Source: Melanocharis versteri
Taxonomy: Eukaryota > Chordata > Aves > Passeriformes > Melanocharitidae
Reading direction: 5' to 3'
NCBI GenBank assembly: GCA_013397845.1
Contig: VZTG01002131.1
Span: 540,833 to 604,832 of the forward strand
DNA length: 64,000 nucleotides
The notes beneath the pieces are model-generated. The model ran no database searches. It was not told where the DNA came from and saw only the letters and a program-made list of their open reading frames with translations. Of the stretch, positions 1 to 11,391 are shown piece by piece (the stretch's first letter is position 1; each line of letters opens with the position of its first letter). The position numbers were made by a program, and so were the translations under genes.

Positions 1-1278
1 TCTGGTGCCAGTGCCTGGCTGAGGAGCCCAGGCTCAGCAGGTGCTGCAGTTTCCCTGGTGGGATTTGCAGCCCCAGCCTCGGGACAGCAGGGGTTTGGCA
101 CTGCCAAGGAGAGCTCAGCACAGGAGACGAGGGAAGAGCTTTGCCAGCAAGTGTTAAAGTGAACAACAAAACCACAGCAACTTCAGTTATTGCATATTTA
201 CTGTTTATCTGCCTGAGAGCCAGGCAAATTAACAGCAGCCATCTCATTTTTGTTTCTTACAGATTATTCTCCTGTGACTTTTAATTAAAACTTCCCTTAG
301 GCACAGAAGAACCATTGGTGATCTTTTTTTTTTTTTTTTTTGTTCTGGACTGTCTCAGCTTTAATTACCTTTTAGGATTTGAAATAAGCCTTATGTTTGC
401 ACCAGATCATGTTTACTACAGAAGGAAGTGGCAAAGGGATCAGCAGGGATATTTACTATAAAATCCAAATTTCATGTAAAATATATTTAAAATACAGTCA
501 AGTAAACATTCCCTTCCCCCTCCTAAAAACCCTATGGCCAGGTTTAATAGTCTTTCATGTATCTTAAACTGAATAACTTGTGTTGAATCTCCCATTCCTG
601 CACTATACAATTTTTCCTGGGAATATGATTACATTGAAATGAGACTCCATCAGAGAAATAAGATATTGGATGGGCAGTAGACCAAGACAAATTTCTGAGC
701 AGTTTGCATAAATGTTTTCCCAGCCATAATAGCAGCTTCAGAACTTAAGCAGAAGAGCTAACCTGTCAGAACGCAATTTCTATTCACTGCTGCTCCAAAC
801 ACCTTGTTTGCCAGAGAATCATCCCGTTTGTTTTGTGTTTACCTGCAAATAAATTTGATAAAAAAAGAGCTCAAATGGCTGTAATGCCATTCCAGCTGCA
901 GAGAGGGGAGGTTTTTAGCCACTAATAGGTGTGTAAATACGGGGCACGATGCATTCCTACACTGTTGAGGTACCTTGGTGCCAGGGAGAGCGGGAGCAGG
1001 GGGAGGTAATGGGATCAGCTCCCCAGGACTGCAGGCAGCGTGGGCTGCAGGGAGCAGCACAGGATGAATAAAACTGTCCTAATAATTTCCTGCTGTTGAC
1101 TGGAGGACTGCTGGCAGGTCTGGTAAAAACAGTTGGATTGCAGCAGGCCTTAGAATAGGGATAAATGTGGAATGCTGAGAAGACGAAATATTTTTGGGAA
1201 GTATCTTTGGACTGAGGAGAGCCCCCTTATGCTCTCCATAGCAATGGGTTCCTTGGCAGAGAGACTCTGCAGCTGGGT
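1..1278. other. unique noncoding sequence, 5' edge of window
   Basis: No coding frame, RNA gene or transposon is recognisable here. A run of 18 T lies at 324-341. The stretch around 180-300 is AT-rich with homeodomain-like TTAATTAA cores, but nothing specific can be assigned. Short open frames such as the minus-strand one at 839-1060 have no recognisable domain and are treated as chance. Confidence 0.6.
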
Positions 1279-1470
1279 AGGGACTGCTCGAGGAGTATTT
1301 TAATAATTTGATTCATTTTAGGGACAGCTCGAGGTGTATTTTATTAATTTTATTCAATTTTAGGGACAGCTCAAGGTGTGTTTCATTAATTTTATTCATT
1401 CAAGGTGTATTATATTAATTTTATTAATTTTAGGGACAGCTCAAGGAGCGTTGTATTTGTGGTTTTGGGG
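1279..1470. repeat. AT-rich tandem repeat, 42-base unit, about 4-5 copies
   Basis: Units begin with GGGACAGCTCRAGG at about 1279, 1321, 1363 and 1433, each followed by a TTTTATTAATTTTATTC-like tail. The 1279-1321 and 1321-1363 steps are exactly 42 bases. A shortened copy lacking the GGGACAGCT head sits near 1401. The last copy decays into unique sequence after about 1450. It is a small minisatellite with no sign of function. Confidence 0.85.
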
Positions 1471-2980
1471 TGTGTCTATCCAGGCACTAAATGTATTTGT
1501 TTGTGTACACATACATTTCCAAAGGGCACAATGCAGGCTCATCCAGCTCATCAGGATGAGCTGTGCAGCTGAAGAGGCACTTCCTCATTTTGCTTTTTAT
1601 GTAAAGATGTGAAGAAATCTCTGAGGGGAATAAGATCTTCCATTGCCTCATTGAATAGATGATATTTTGGTGGCTGCTGTTAATCAGATGATAATATTTC
1701 TGTTGGCTTCAGCCTAATGATTTTTTGAAATATCATTGACTGGCTGGCTGGCTGCTTCATGTGCTTTTCAGCCAAACAGGAAATAGGGTTAGGAAAAAAT
1801 AAAATTAGCTTTTCTTTCATTTGCTTATTTCTGAGCTGGTCTATTTGCCCCAAATCCCCAAATAACAGGCCTAAGTCAGTCTTGCTTTTCAGGTGTTTTA
1901 GCCATTGAGGAACTGCACAGGCAAATCACACTTGTGGTCTCAAAAATGGACTTGATTGGAAGTTATCTTTTTCTGCTTCTCTATAATGGGCATTCTGCAC
2001 ACAAATTGGTTTTTTCCAGATGAATATTCTGTGCATTTAATTTACATTCTGCATATGGCTGTGTGCATTAGAGCTATTTAGCATAAAAAAAGATGAAGAG
2101 GAAGAATGGAAGAAATACTTTTTAAATTAATGGTATAAAGTTAAGTGGTGTGCTCCTGTTTACCCTTGCTAACAATATAACAAGCCAAGGACATTCATCA
2201 AGAAGAAAGGCCGTAATTAATTAAGTGAAATATGATGCAGTGCACAATTAACATGTGTTACAGCATGTCACTAGACTCATGCCAATAAAATAGTAATGTC
2301 TGCTAAAGGATTTGACATTTATGTGGATAATAAAATACTGACAGTAAAATTAGAGGTTTTTTAAAAACTGTTTTCTGAAAGAATTCTTTGGCTTAAAAAC
2401 CTATAGCAGATATCATGAGGAAAAGCCATCACCTACACCAGCCTGTAAGAATTGTAAGAATAAGAATTAGGAAATAAGTTCCATAAGGATTCAGTGGGAG
2501 TCAGGCAGTAAAATACCTTATGAAGCAGTCTGGCATTAACTCCCTGGGATCTCTCATCGGATCCTATGTAGAAATTTCTTCTGGCAAACAATTTCTTCCT
2601 TCGTATTTAATCACCTCCTTGGGTTCTTGCAAACGATCTCTCCGTGTGAATAAATGGATCACCCCAGTCCTGCCCAGTGCTGTTCTCCCCACCCCGTTTG
2701 CTTCTTCTCTGGTGGGTGCACATCCCCCTGCCCCTTTCCCCGAGGGAACCTGGATGGTGTTTTCTGGATGCTGTGGGACACAACAAACTGTGATCCCCAC
2801 CTTGTTTCATTCGTGCCAGACAAACTGGAGGCGTAAAGGTGGTAAATTTGGTGATAGCCTGCAGGAAAGCTTGAAGAGCAGGGCTACGTTTTCTCTCTTC
2901 TTAATTGCATCAGTGGTCGCTTAAAGGAAAAACATCACATGGAAATCACATTTCTGTCAGAAAATTTGGACTTGTTATTT
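1471..2980. other. unique noncoding sequence
   Basis: I see no gene. A plus-strand frame of 134 codons at 2520-2924 overlaps open frames on both strands (2564-2800 minus, 2654-2836 plus). It shows no domain, no composition shift and no recognisable protein, so it is not annotated as coding. The rest is AT-rich sequence with scattered TTAATTAA-type motifs around 2215. Confidence 0.55.
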
Positions 2981-3095
2981 CTGCAAACAAGCTTAAGATT
3001 AATGAAACGGAAAGCAGCAAACTTACACTTATTAGGGCTGCAAATAACCTTAAGATTGATGAAAATGAAAGGAGCTGGTCAGTTCAAAAAGGCTT
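2981..3095. repeat. imperfect 57-base tandem duplication
   Basis: A block beginning CTGCAAACAAGCTTAAGAT at 2981 recurs, diverged, at 3038 as CTGCAAATAACCTTAAGAT. Both are followed by GAAA-rich sequence and an AAAG-AGC motif. The offset is 57 bases, a multiple of three, so the short plus frame 2905-3126 reads both copies as similar peptides (NKLKINETES and NNLKIDENER). No family is recognised and coding function is not supported. Confidence 0.6.
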
Positions 3096-4520
3096 TTTCC
3101 CCCTATTTTTTCTCCATTTTGGTTAGACTGCACAACCACGGGTACTTTCTGAAGCATTTTTCTATATTAAAGGAGAAACTCACAGGAAAGGCTTTTAAGA
3201 ATATCCACAGGTGAACAGATGGAGACCCTTCTGTCTTTCTGTACCACTGTTTCAAGGGAATTTGGGGACAGAATTTTCTAACCACCCGTTCTTTGATGCA
3301 TCAAGATAAATCACAGGCATGTTCCCTTAAAGGTTCCGATGGGAGCTCCAGCCCACCTTGAAATTCTCCACTGGAATAATTTGAAGGAATCGGGGTCGGG
3401 GAATTGATTTGCTCGAAAGCAGTTTATTTCAATTTGAATATTTTGAAATTGTGCTGGGCACCTCCGGTAGCGTGCCTGAAGCAAGATGATCCTGTTTCCA
3501 TGGTTTCAGGCTGAGATTTGGGTTACTATGGTGTCAGCCTTTCCTTCTTGCTATGCGGGAAAGTGGAGTGTGACCTGGGCAAGGTCGTGGAGACTTAAAT
3601 CCTCCAAGAGGCTAAGCTGGAGCAACAAAATTAGTCACTGCAGAGAGAAGGGCTTTTGTACGGCTGGTGCCTGAAGGAGAGATCAGGTCCTGCGTGTGCT
3701 TTCTTGGAAAGGGCTGGGTTCCAGCCCAGGGAAGTCAGAATTCCCACTGCAGACAGGGGGCCTGGCAGTTCAGTGCAAGTCCCAGCCCTTCTGTGCAGCT
3801 AGGATTGACATCCAGGCGTCAGAGGCAGGCTCCTCTCCCTCCCAAAGCTGTGGGGGTTGCATCCTCTCCCCTGAATGGGCAGCAAAACTGTGGAGTCCCC
3901 CCTTCCAAATGGGATGAGGGTTGAGGACACAAACAGTCTCTGGAGTGAGAGCTGTCACCATGAACATGTTATTGTTGCCTTCCTGTTTTCCTTTTGATCG
4001 TTCACAGTGCTAAATGTGGATTTTTATTTTTTTAATGCTTTTTTTTTTTTTGCCCTAAAAGTGAAGCAAGCTGACCTTTCATTTCACTGCAATAAATTAA
4101 TTCCCTGTATTTTGTTCTAGCTGTCTTTAGCAGTTTATAAAGCTTGGGTTTTCCTGCTTAAATTTTGTATTGTCAGGTCTAGATAAATTGACCCTGTTGC
4201 TCAGAAACCAAGTGGTTTAAAGGGCTGGCACACTGTAGTGTTGCTGAGGAGCTCAAACTGGGAACAGGTGCCACAGCTGCTGGGATTGGATCATGGCAAG
4301 CCAAAAAATCCCTCAGAGCTTTTTCCTTCGAGAAAGCAGCAGCATGCATAGGAAACCCAGGCTGTGGGTCACGACACACAGGTTTGGGATTGAGCACCAA
4401 GAAAAAACCCCAAACGTGATGCACAACTGTTCTCCAGGCCCAGAGAAACTTGCAGCAAGCATTTAGACAGTAATGGGAGTCCTTCACTATTTGGTTAATG
4501 GGCTAGTTACTGTTGGGCTC
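3096..4520. other. unique noncoding sequence
   Basis: No recognisable gene, transposon or RNA. A run of 13 T lies at 4039-4051. Short open frames between 3486 and 3967 overlap one another on both strands in a locally GC-richer patch, which is the expected pattern for noncoding sequence. Confidence 0.55.
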
Positions 4521-4524
4521 TTTT

Positions 4525-4806
4525 TTATTGGCAAGTATGTTTGGGTTTGGTTTTTCTTCCTTCAAATAGAGTTTTTAATTTTGCATCCTGAGATTCAAGT
4601 ATGTAAATTCCACTTAAGTCTTCTTCCAGCTTCTTAAATCCTGCTGCAATATTTGCCTTCTGAGGTTTGATTTTGGCTTTCTCTCTGTAATCTAGAGATA
4701 GAGTTCCATCAGAGGCTGCTACAAGGATGATATCACAGCATTCTGATGCCATGGTAATAGATGCAGACTCAGTCTCATATCTCCTGATTGCACCCGGAGA
4801 AGTGCC
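4525..4806 (-). other. unrecognised exon-like or retrocopy-like open frame
   Basis: On the minus strand a frame stays open for about 94 codons up to a TAA at 4525-4527. Its internal ATG is at 4752. The C-terminal half is lysine- and glutamate-rich (for example AAGFKKLEEDLSGIY) and looks more protein-like than most frames in this AT-rich region. The stop codon overlaps an AATAAA (4528 down to 4523), which could serve as a polyadenylation signal. Upstream, at about 4800-4860 (minus), a different frame is open, so a frameshifted retrocopy or a terminal exon is possible. I do not recognise the protein and no poly(A) tail or target-site duplication is visible. It may be a chance frame. Confidence 0.22.
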
Positions 4807-5208
4807 AATTTATCTATTTCATCACAGTGAAGCAGCTCTTCCCTCCTGAGTGTACAGTTCTTCTAAGTGTTATTCCCAAGTAATAACATTATCTCTCCAG
4901 CTTATACCTGGAGGGGAATTATGTGAAGTAGCAGTGTAGTATAATTATTTCAGTGAAAAGCTGCAGCCCTGACCAAAACAAACAAAAAAGCAGCTCACTT
5001 CTAGTTCCACACACACGCAAACAGGTACAATAATCAGGGGCACAGCAGTGATTTTCATTATTCTAAATCAGTCTGACTGGAAGGGATCTGAGTGGCACCT
5101 TGGAATGCATTAAGGACATTGCTCCTGAAGGAAATTGTGTTACCTGGACTGAAACAAATGTTTAATATTTCTGGTTTCTCTTGCTTGTCTCATCTTGTTT
5201 CCTTGCAG
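4807..5208. other. unique noncoding sequence
   Basis: Nothing recognisable apart from a pyrimidine-rich stretch immediately before 5208 that could act as a splice acceptor for the segment described next. Confidence 0.5.
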
Positions 5209-5430
5209 ACGTGCACCTGCCGTTCTCCCCGGGTTTGTCGGGGCTGTTGGGCCACACCTCCTCTTTAGCCTCATTCTGGGTGTTATCCTTTGGAAGTGTG
5301 GGAAGGAAACCAAAGAATCCAGGGAAGTGTAGGACTGGAAATCAACTGCTCCTTCACACTTTGTTTCGTGCCAACACAGTGGGCAGGGACATGATCCTGC
5401 CATAGGATTAAAGGTGTTTCTCAAGAAGAG
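5209..5430 (+). other. possible terminal exon with membrane segment (unrecognised)
   Basis: A strong-looking 3' splice site (pyrimidine tract ending in TTTCCTTGCAG at 5208) is followed by a frame starting at 5210. It reads 40 codons to a TAG at 5330-5332. The encoded peptide has a hydrophobic run of about 24 residues (from VLPGFVGAVG through LILGVILW) and then a short charged tail (KCGKETKESREV), the layout of the C-terminus of a type I membrane protein. An ATTAAA at 5407-5412 followed by GT-rich sequence could be the poly(A) site. No upstream exon was recognised and a second frame is also open across the same bases to 5405. This could be a coincidence of signals. Confidence 0.2.
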
Positions 5431-7185
5431 GGCATTTGTAGAATGATTCTTTGCTTTCAGAGTCTTGACTTCCTAGCTGCATTTTTTTTTTTATTCCACT
5501 TTACTCTTTGCTTTCCTGTGTGCTAAGCCCCTGTTGCTTCTGCATTTTTGATTTTATATTTGCAGTTTTGATGCCCTGAAAATGCTGCTCTGAGAAAGGA
5601 AGTATAGAGATAGCTGGAGTGAGCGCAGCCCTGACTGATCCCTGTGCTGGGCTGGTTTGTTCTGCTGGCACTGCTGGGTGCACTCAAACCCTGGAGTTAT
5701 TTTGGGGGTACCCAAGTCTGGGCTGCCCAGAGAACTTATCTTGCCTGGGCAGTGTTTGGGGGCTTTTCCAAAGGCTCAGCTCACGGCAGGGTTTGGACTT
5801 AAAGATCAGGGTAGTGTTGAGAAGCAGCTGTGTGAATATGAATTTTGTTTTCTCTGAAAAAGGAAGATTATTTCCTGACAAATCGGAGGAATCTATTGCA
5901 TTGTTAAATGGAAGTCTTCATTGTTCTATTTGTTATCTTGCTTAAATTTAGGAGTTGCCAGATATTTGCTCACTAGGGAGTGGAAAATCAATGACAGAAG
6001 TAAATGTGCAATGAATCAAAACCACTCCTGATTGCCAGACTAGAAGACGATTGTTGTTTTAGTCTTCTCATGATCATTGTTATCTAAAAAGTAACCAGGA
6101 ATTAAAAAGGCACCTGTATAAAACAACAATTTTAGTCCTTTTTTTTTCCTCCTGTAAAATTTGAAGGGCTGCTATTCTTTTTTAACCTGGTAGATTTTAA
6201 TAACAAGCTCGCAAGTTTAAAAAGCAGAAAACGTGGCTGAAGCTCAGAGAAGAATTAGCTGAATTTCAGGTAGATCAGTTTGCAGCAGCACTCAGCAGGC
6301 TGCCAGCAGCACTGCCCAGCCCGTAGAGATGGACCTGAGAGCTGCTGCCTTGGTATTCAAGTGTAGAACTTTGCACTAATTTAAATCATTAAGATCTACT
6401 GGCACACAACAAATTGGAGTCCCGGGGGGGTCTAAATGTGCCAGCAGTTTATACAGGGCGACCTCAGACTCTCTCATGTGTGAGCAAGTCAAGGGGCACC
6501 ATCTGCAGCTGGCCTTTGGAGCTGTTAGGGGTCAGGGAGAGCCCGGGATTGAATTCCAACCCGTTATTTATGGAAGAAAAAGAGAGACTTTAAACAGCCA
6601 CACTTTTAAGTGAATTATTCCAGGCTTTGTGGGCTTTGTGACAATTGAACATGCAAGCAGCCTCTTGCAATCTTGCTCATTTTCAGACATACACATGGTT
6701 AAACTGCTGTAAACATCTGAATTGTATTACAAACAGCAGTGTTTCCTAGGTGAGGTGTGTTCAGGTGTCTACACTGAATCTGTTTTCATGAAGTACTATG
6801 GCTGCATGTTTTACTCACTTCATTTTTTCTGTGTTGAAGGTAGGTTTTTTAAAACGTCTAAACACTGAACAGTTTCACATAGCAGGACTGAGGTGACTGT
6901 CTGAAATCACTGTCATGTTATACACCAAATTATCATGATTTTTACCAGTATAAAGTGAGAACTTTCTGTAATTTTTCACTTTTTAATGTTTGGGTTTTTT
7001 CAAGATGAAAACCCAACAAAATGAGGCAGAAAACATTACAGTTCTTTTTGAGGCATATTGAGGGGGTGATGCAATACTGCTAGAACTGACTGCTGATTAG
7101 AAATCATGGAGCTGTAATGAATTTCATTTTTCACTCTGAGAAGTGTGGATTCTAAGCTTTTGAAAATATAGTGAAGTAACCTTCT
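5431..7185. other. unique noncoding sequence
   Basis: No gene or repeat family recognised. Overlapping short frames occur at 5501-5945 on both strands. A short C-then-G run occurs near 6421. The rest is AT-rich single-copy-looking sequence. Confidence 0.55.
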
Positions 7186-7191
7186 TCATGC

Positions 7192-7222
<31 letters not shown>

Positions 7223-7268
7223 TCACACCACCCNNNNNNNNNAAAAATATATATATACACACACACCT
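7192..7268. repeat. poly(A), 9-base gap, then (TA)n(CA)n
   Basis: A homopolymer A run of more than 20 bases ends near 7215. Nine undetermined bases follow at 7234-7242, then an alternating TA run and an ACACAC run to about 7266. The A run could be the tail of a retroposed sequence, but the DNA upstream of it is not recognisable as any element. The gap probably reflects sequencing trouble in low-complexity DNA. Confidence 0.85.
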
Positions 7269-10200
7269 TCTGACACAGGCAGCCCATAGGGTCATGGGTG
7301 AATAGAATCTTGTTTTTTCTACGTGCACCAAAGGTGTGGATCCCTTACATGTTTCTCCTTGAATATCCCCTCAGGCTGTTCTTACAGTAAAGGTTAATTG
7401 CAGGAAAAGGTGTTCTCCTGATGTTAACACAGGTCTGTGTCAGTCCCATCTGTAGAGTGCCAGAAAACACTGGAATGCTCTTACAGTCTACTTGTATCTT
7501 GTTGTAGAGCTAAAAAATCCCTTCCTTGCCTGAAGAGAATACAGAAATTGACCTTTTAAAATCAATGTTGGAAAAAAATCCAAAAGCAAATCACTGCACT
7601 TTGGTAGTGATGTGGTTTTTAGTACCTCAGACCGAATTCACCAAAAAGACTTTTAAAGAATAAAATGGGAATAATATCTGTGAGTAACTTCAAAAAGCAT
7701 TTCTTAGCTGTGATTAAATCACCAGTCGGGCTAAAGTAATCGATTGACCATCTCAGATAATCCTGGGTGTTTTGTGACTGTGATAATGGCACTGCGTTGT
7801 GAAGCACTGACATTCCTCACAGGTGTATTGTAAGGTTTGATCATTAGTCAAAAGAGAGAAGAACAAAAACAGCATGGAAAACCTGTCTGTTGGAAACTGT
7901 TTGAGCTTCGCTGCTTTCAAACCCAGAGTGCAATTTGAAAAGTTAGTAAAGGAAATAATTTAGAGTCTCTTGCCCGTAAGAAAAGCTTATCTGACTTGTA
8001 ATGAACTAAGCCAGATTTCCTGTCAGTACAGGTAGGCTGACAAGGGGATTGGTGGCCTGTGTCCCCAACAGAATCCAAACCAAACCTTGAGCTGCCTGAG
8101 TCTAACTCTTACTCTAAGGCCATTTAATCCTGTCACAGGCTGGAAGGAGCCTTCCTCTAAGAGAAAATCATGTCCTGTGGTGGTGTTCAGCCCCTGTGAC
8201 CATGCTCCCTGAGACCATGGTGTGATTTCTTTGTCCTCTGTCTCTTTTCAGAGCCCATAGATTACTTTTTCACCGCTGTCCCTGTCTCCTCTCAAGACTT
8301 TCCATTTGGTAGATTATCTCCACAGGAATATCTCCTGTTTTTTCCTTGTGTGTTGGCATGTCTGTGATAACTCTACATCCATTCCTGGAGCCTCCTTATG
8401 GAATTAGCACTTGGCTTGTTATGCTCAGGTGCTTTTGGAACCTGTCAGGACTTGGAGGGATGGCACTGTTGCTATTCCCTTTCAACAATGAACCACTTCT
8501 TCGTTTTCCTCTGTGCTATTTTTATTTTAGCCTTGCTTCTTACAGTTTGTCAGAAGTGTCCCTATTCATGCATTTCTTCTGTTCGTGGGCCTGGTACAAC
8601 TCAATCACCCATCGCCAGGCTGATGGATAGATCATGGCCATACTAGCACAAGATGATTAATTTTCTTCTCCAGCTTTAGGCACTCCCACTTTGGGGCTGC
8701 TGCTGTGTGGCACAAAGTGCCTGAGTGGTGTTATTAGGAATTTAGGAGATAATGTTGTACATAATATTTTTTTTCTCAATTCTCTTTTGAAGAAAATGTG
8801 CAGAACTAAGAGCTCTGGACTCAAGATGCTTCACTGATCTTTGTGTGCCTTGTGGAACAGAGTTGTAATTCCTCTCAGTTGTAATTTCTCTCAGGTCCCA
8901 TGTAATAAATTTGGCTGTTTGGTGTCTCTGACTTCTGACCAAGAGGCCATCCTAGTTTGTGACAGAACTGCAAGCTGATTTCATTGTGGCCACATGCTTT
9001 GGTCACGTGCCCTCCAAAAATTTTGATTCTGAAAGTGCCACTTAGGAATTTCTATTTCTGCTGGTTAGGAATTTATATTTCAGACGCTGCTGAAAGCAGC
9101 AGTCCGAGAGGATCTATGTATAGCTGTCATCACACTCTCTCTTCAAATGGAAAAATGTGATACTGTGACATTTTAAGACAACAATAACAAAAATCACAAA
9201 TCAGTGGAAGCACTATTTAGTTCAGTGTAATGGATGAATAACACTGTGGATAATTTTACCACTCCTCTATTTAGGGAAACAAGGCCCTGTAGTATGTTGG
9301 TAACAGCAGAACTTGATCACTGTGAAGCACCAGCTGGTGTTCTATAAATGCAGATCTTAGGGCACACATCCGAAGAACTCTTGAGCTCTGTGAGTACCAG
9401 AGAAATTATAGTAACTGCCACCAAATGGGTCCCTTCATGGAAATCACAGTCTGGTGAGAAAGACATTTCCCTCTTGGAGTCAGAGTTAGCTCAGTGCTTT
9501 ACCTGGAAACGTTTCCCTAAATGAAACCTGGATTTTTGTGCCTTGGTGGGTGAGCCCTTCCCAGGCATGTCCTGATTTGTCCCTCCCCAGGGCTGTGATG
9601 GGGTGTCCAGCCAGAAGATGGTACAGCTCAGAGCTTTGCTTTGTGCTCTCACCGTTTTGACAAAAGAAATGCTTAAGCTTGAGGCAATTGAAAAGCAGTC
9701 ATGTGGAATGAAGGGATCTAGACAAAACTAACATGTGCTTATCTGTGTCAGTCCCAGAGTTTCCTGGAAGTTTAGCAGTCAGTGTCAGTTATGGATTTAA
9801 CTTCCTGAAAACTGCAGGGAGTTTTCCTTAACTTCAGTGCTGTATAAATGTCCCTTAGTTTATACACGCAGTTGTTGGGGAAATTGGCCCAGCTAAATTG
9901 ACATTTACCTGTTCATATAGAACAGGATTCTTTGTTCCCTGGGGATTCTTGCCAAGATTTTCATATGATTAGCAGAGTAGAAGAATTGCTTTTGCAAATC
10001 CCTGGTTCCCTTTTTTATGGGAAGTGGGCAGCTTGGTGGCTTGGCCCCTTTCCTTTGAGAAGCTCAGTGCAGCATTGCACAGGGTTTTAGAGGTGCCCAC
10101 TGCAGGCACATGCGGGATACATCTCTGGAAGTTGAGTGAAATTGGGAATCAGGTCAAAACTCTAAAACAAAGCCAATTTCTGCTCTTCTCTCCATGCAAA

Positions 10201-10839
10201 TGTGTGATCAGTTCCTTAGTTACTCCTTGTAATAAATTTGCTGGTGACATCTCCATTGCAGTGACTACAAGGCTATTGTAGCAACTCTCATTTGTAACAT
10301 CCTATTTAGACACAGACTTTTATTTTCACCATTTTAAATCTTTTACTTTTGCACAGGAGCAGCAAAAAGAATTATCTTCTACTTAAGATTTCTTTCTTCA
10401 TCATTTTGTTATGTATTCATAGTGTTTGGGAACAAATGAGCATTGCTGGTGTGAAAGGCCTGTTTTAAGGTAGGTTGTTAGATAGATTCCTAGCAGCTGA
10501 ATGAGAAGAAATGTAGATTTTGACAAAAATTAAAGGTATACATCCATAAAGTTCTACACACGTATTCTTAGTTTTGCCAGCTATTAAATTAGGCAACAGT
10601 AGTAAAAAAATATAAACATATTCTAGTGCAGATAAATAAAAAATAAGAAATATCCTCTCTTTTTGCTCTATCCAGACGACACTTTTAAACTATCTCCCAG
10701 AATGTGTGGGCTATAATCGTGGAACAATTGAGATCCTGACCATTAAATATATCTAAAATCCTTTCCTCCTTTGTTCAAGAGTCGTTTTTAAAGCACCAAA
10801 GGTTTCACTCTGGCACGTGCTGTTATTTGACTGTCCAGT
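7269..10839. other. unique noncoding sequence
   Basis: No gene, RNA or transposable element recognised in about 3.5 kb. Open frames such as 8346-8630 (+) and 7619-7813 (-) have no domain or supporting signals. A pyrimidine-rich stretch at about 8225-8252 ending in TTTTCAG resembles a splice acceptor, but the frame that follows is not protein-like. Confidence 0.55.
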
Positions 10840-10960
10840 TGTGATGGTTTTGGCTGGGACAGGGTTATTTTTCGTCACAGGAGCTTTGAGTTTGTTACCA
10901 AAACGCTGTTGATAATGCAGGGATATTGTCTTTACTGCTGAGCTGTGTGCTGCTAGAGCT
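10840..10960 (+). mobile_element. fragment of an avian ERV LTR (5' end)
   Basis: The sequence starting TGTGATGGTTTTGGCTGGGA at 10840, followed by a degenerate AGGGTTATTTTTC and an AACGCTGTTGATAATGCAGG block near 10903, matches from memory the start of an abundant avian endogenous retrovirus LTR of ERVL type. It begins with TG, as LTRs do. The recognisable part ends at about 10937, where an array of CTGAGCTG units takes over. No internal retroviral genes are present. The family name is uncertain and the 3' end was not found. Confidence 0.55.
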
Positions 10961-11391
10961 GAGCTGGGGGCTCTGAGGGGTTCTGGGCTGAGCTGAGGGC
11001 TCTGTGTGCTGCTAAACTGAGCTGAGTGGTTCTAGGCTGAGCTGAGGGGTTCTGGGATGAGCTGAGGGCTCTGTGTGGTTCTAGGCTGAGCCGAGGGCTC
11101 TGTGTGCTGCTAAACTGAGCCGTGTGGTTCTNNNNTGGTGCTGGGCTGAGCTTAGGGGTTCTGGGCTGAGCTGAGGGGTTCTAGGCTGAGCTGTGTGGTT
11201 CTGGGCTGAGCTGAGGGGTTCTAGGCTGAGCTTAGGGGTTCTAGGCTGAGCTGAGGCCTCTGTGTGGTTCTGGGCTGAGCTGTGTGGTTCTGGGCTGAGC
11301 TGAGGGGTTCTAGGCTGAGCTGAGGGCTCTGTGTGGTTCTAGGCTGAGCTGAGGGCTCTGTGTGGCTCTCGGCTGAGCTGAGGGGTCTCAG
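10938..11391. repeat. GC-rich minisatellite, about 20-base unit
   Basis: Units of the form AGGCTGAGCTGAGGGGTTCT are repeated with variants (GCTGTGTGGTTCT, GAGGGCTCTGTGTGG) from about 10938 to 11391. A four-base gap lies at 11132-11135. The array follows directly on the LTR fragment at 10840 and its first unit seems to derive from the LTR's own CTGCTGAGCTG sequence. Expansion of LTR sequence is therefore likely. The minus-strand frame at 11221-11541 is a by-product of the repeat. Confidence 0.9.
11132..11135. other. assembly gap (4 N) inside minisatellite
   Basis: Four undetermined bases interrupt the 20-base array. The true number of repeat units at this point is not known. Confidence 0.98.

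Noticed and set aside
2520..2924. 134-codon plus frame
   Set aside because: Overlaps frames on both strands and shows no domain or supporting signal.
6706..6745. miR-30-like seed TGTAAACATC with partly complementary flank
   Set aside because: Only about ten bases pair, with a bulge, and the 3' arm does not match the family; too short for a precursor.
7192..7215. Poly(A) tract as the tail of a processed pseudogene
   Set aside because: No recognisable coding sequence precedes it and no target-site duplication is visible.
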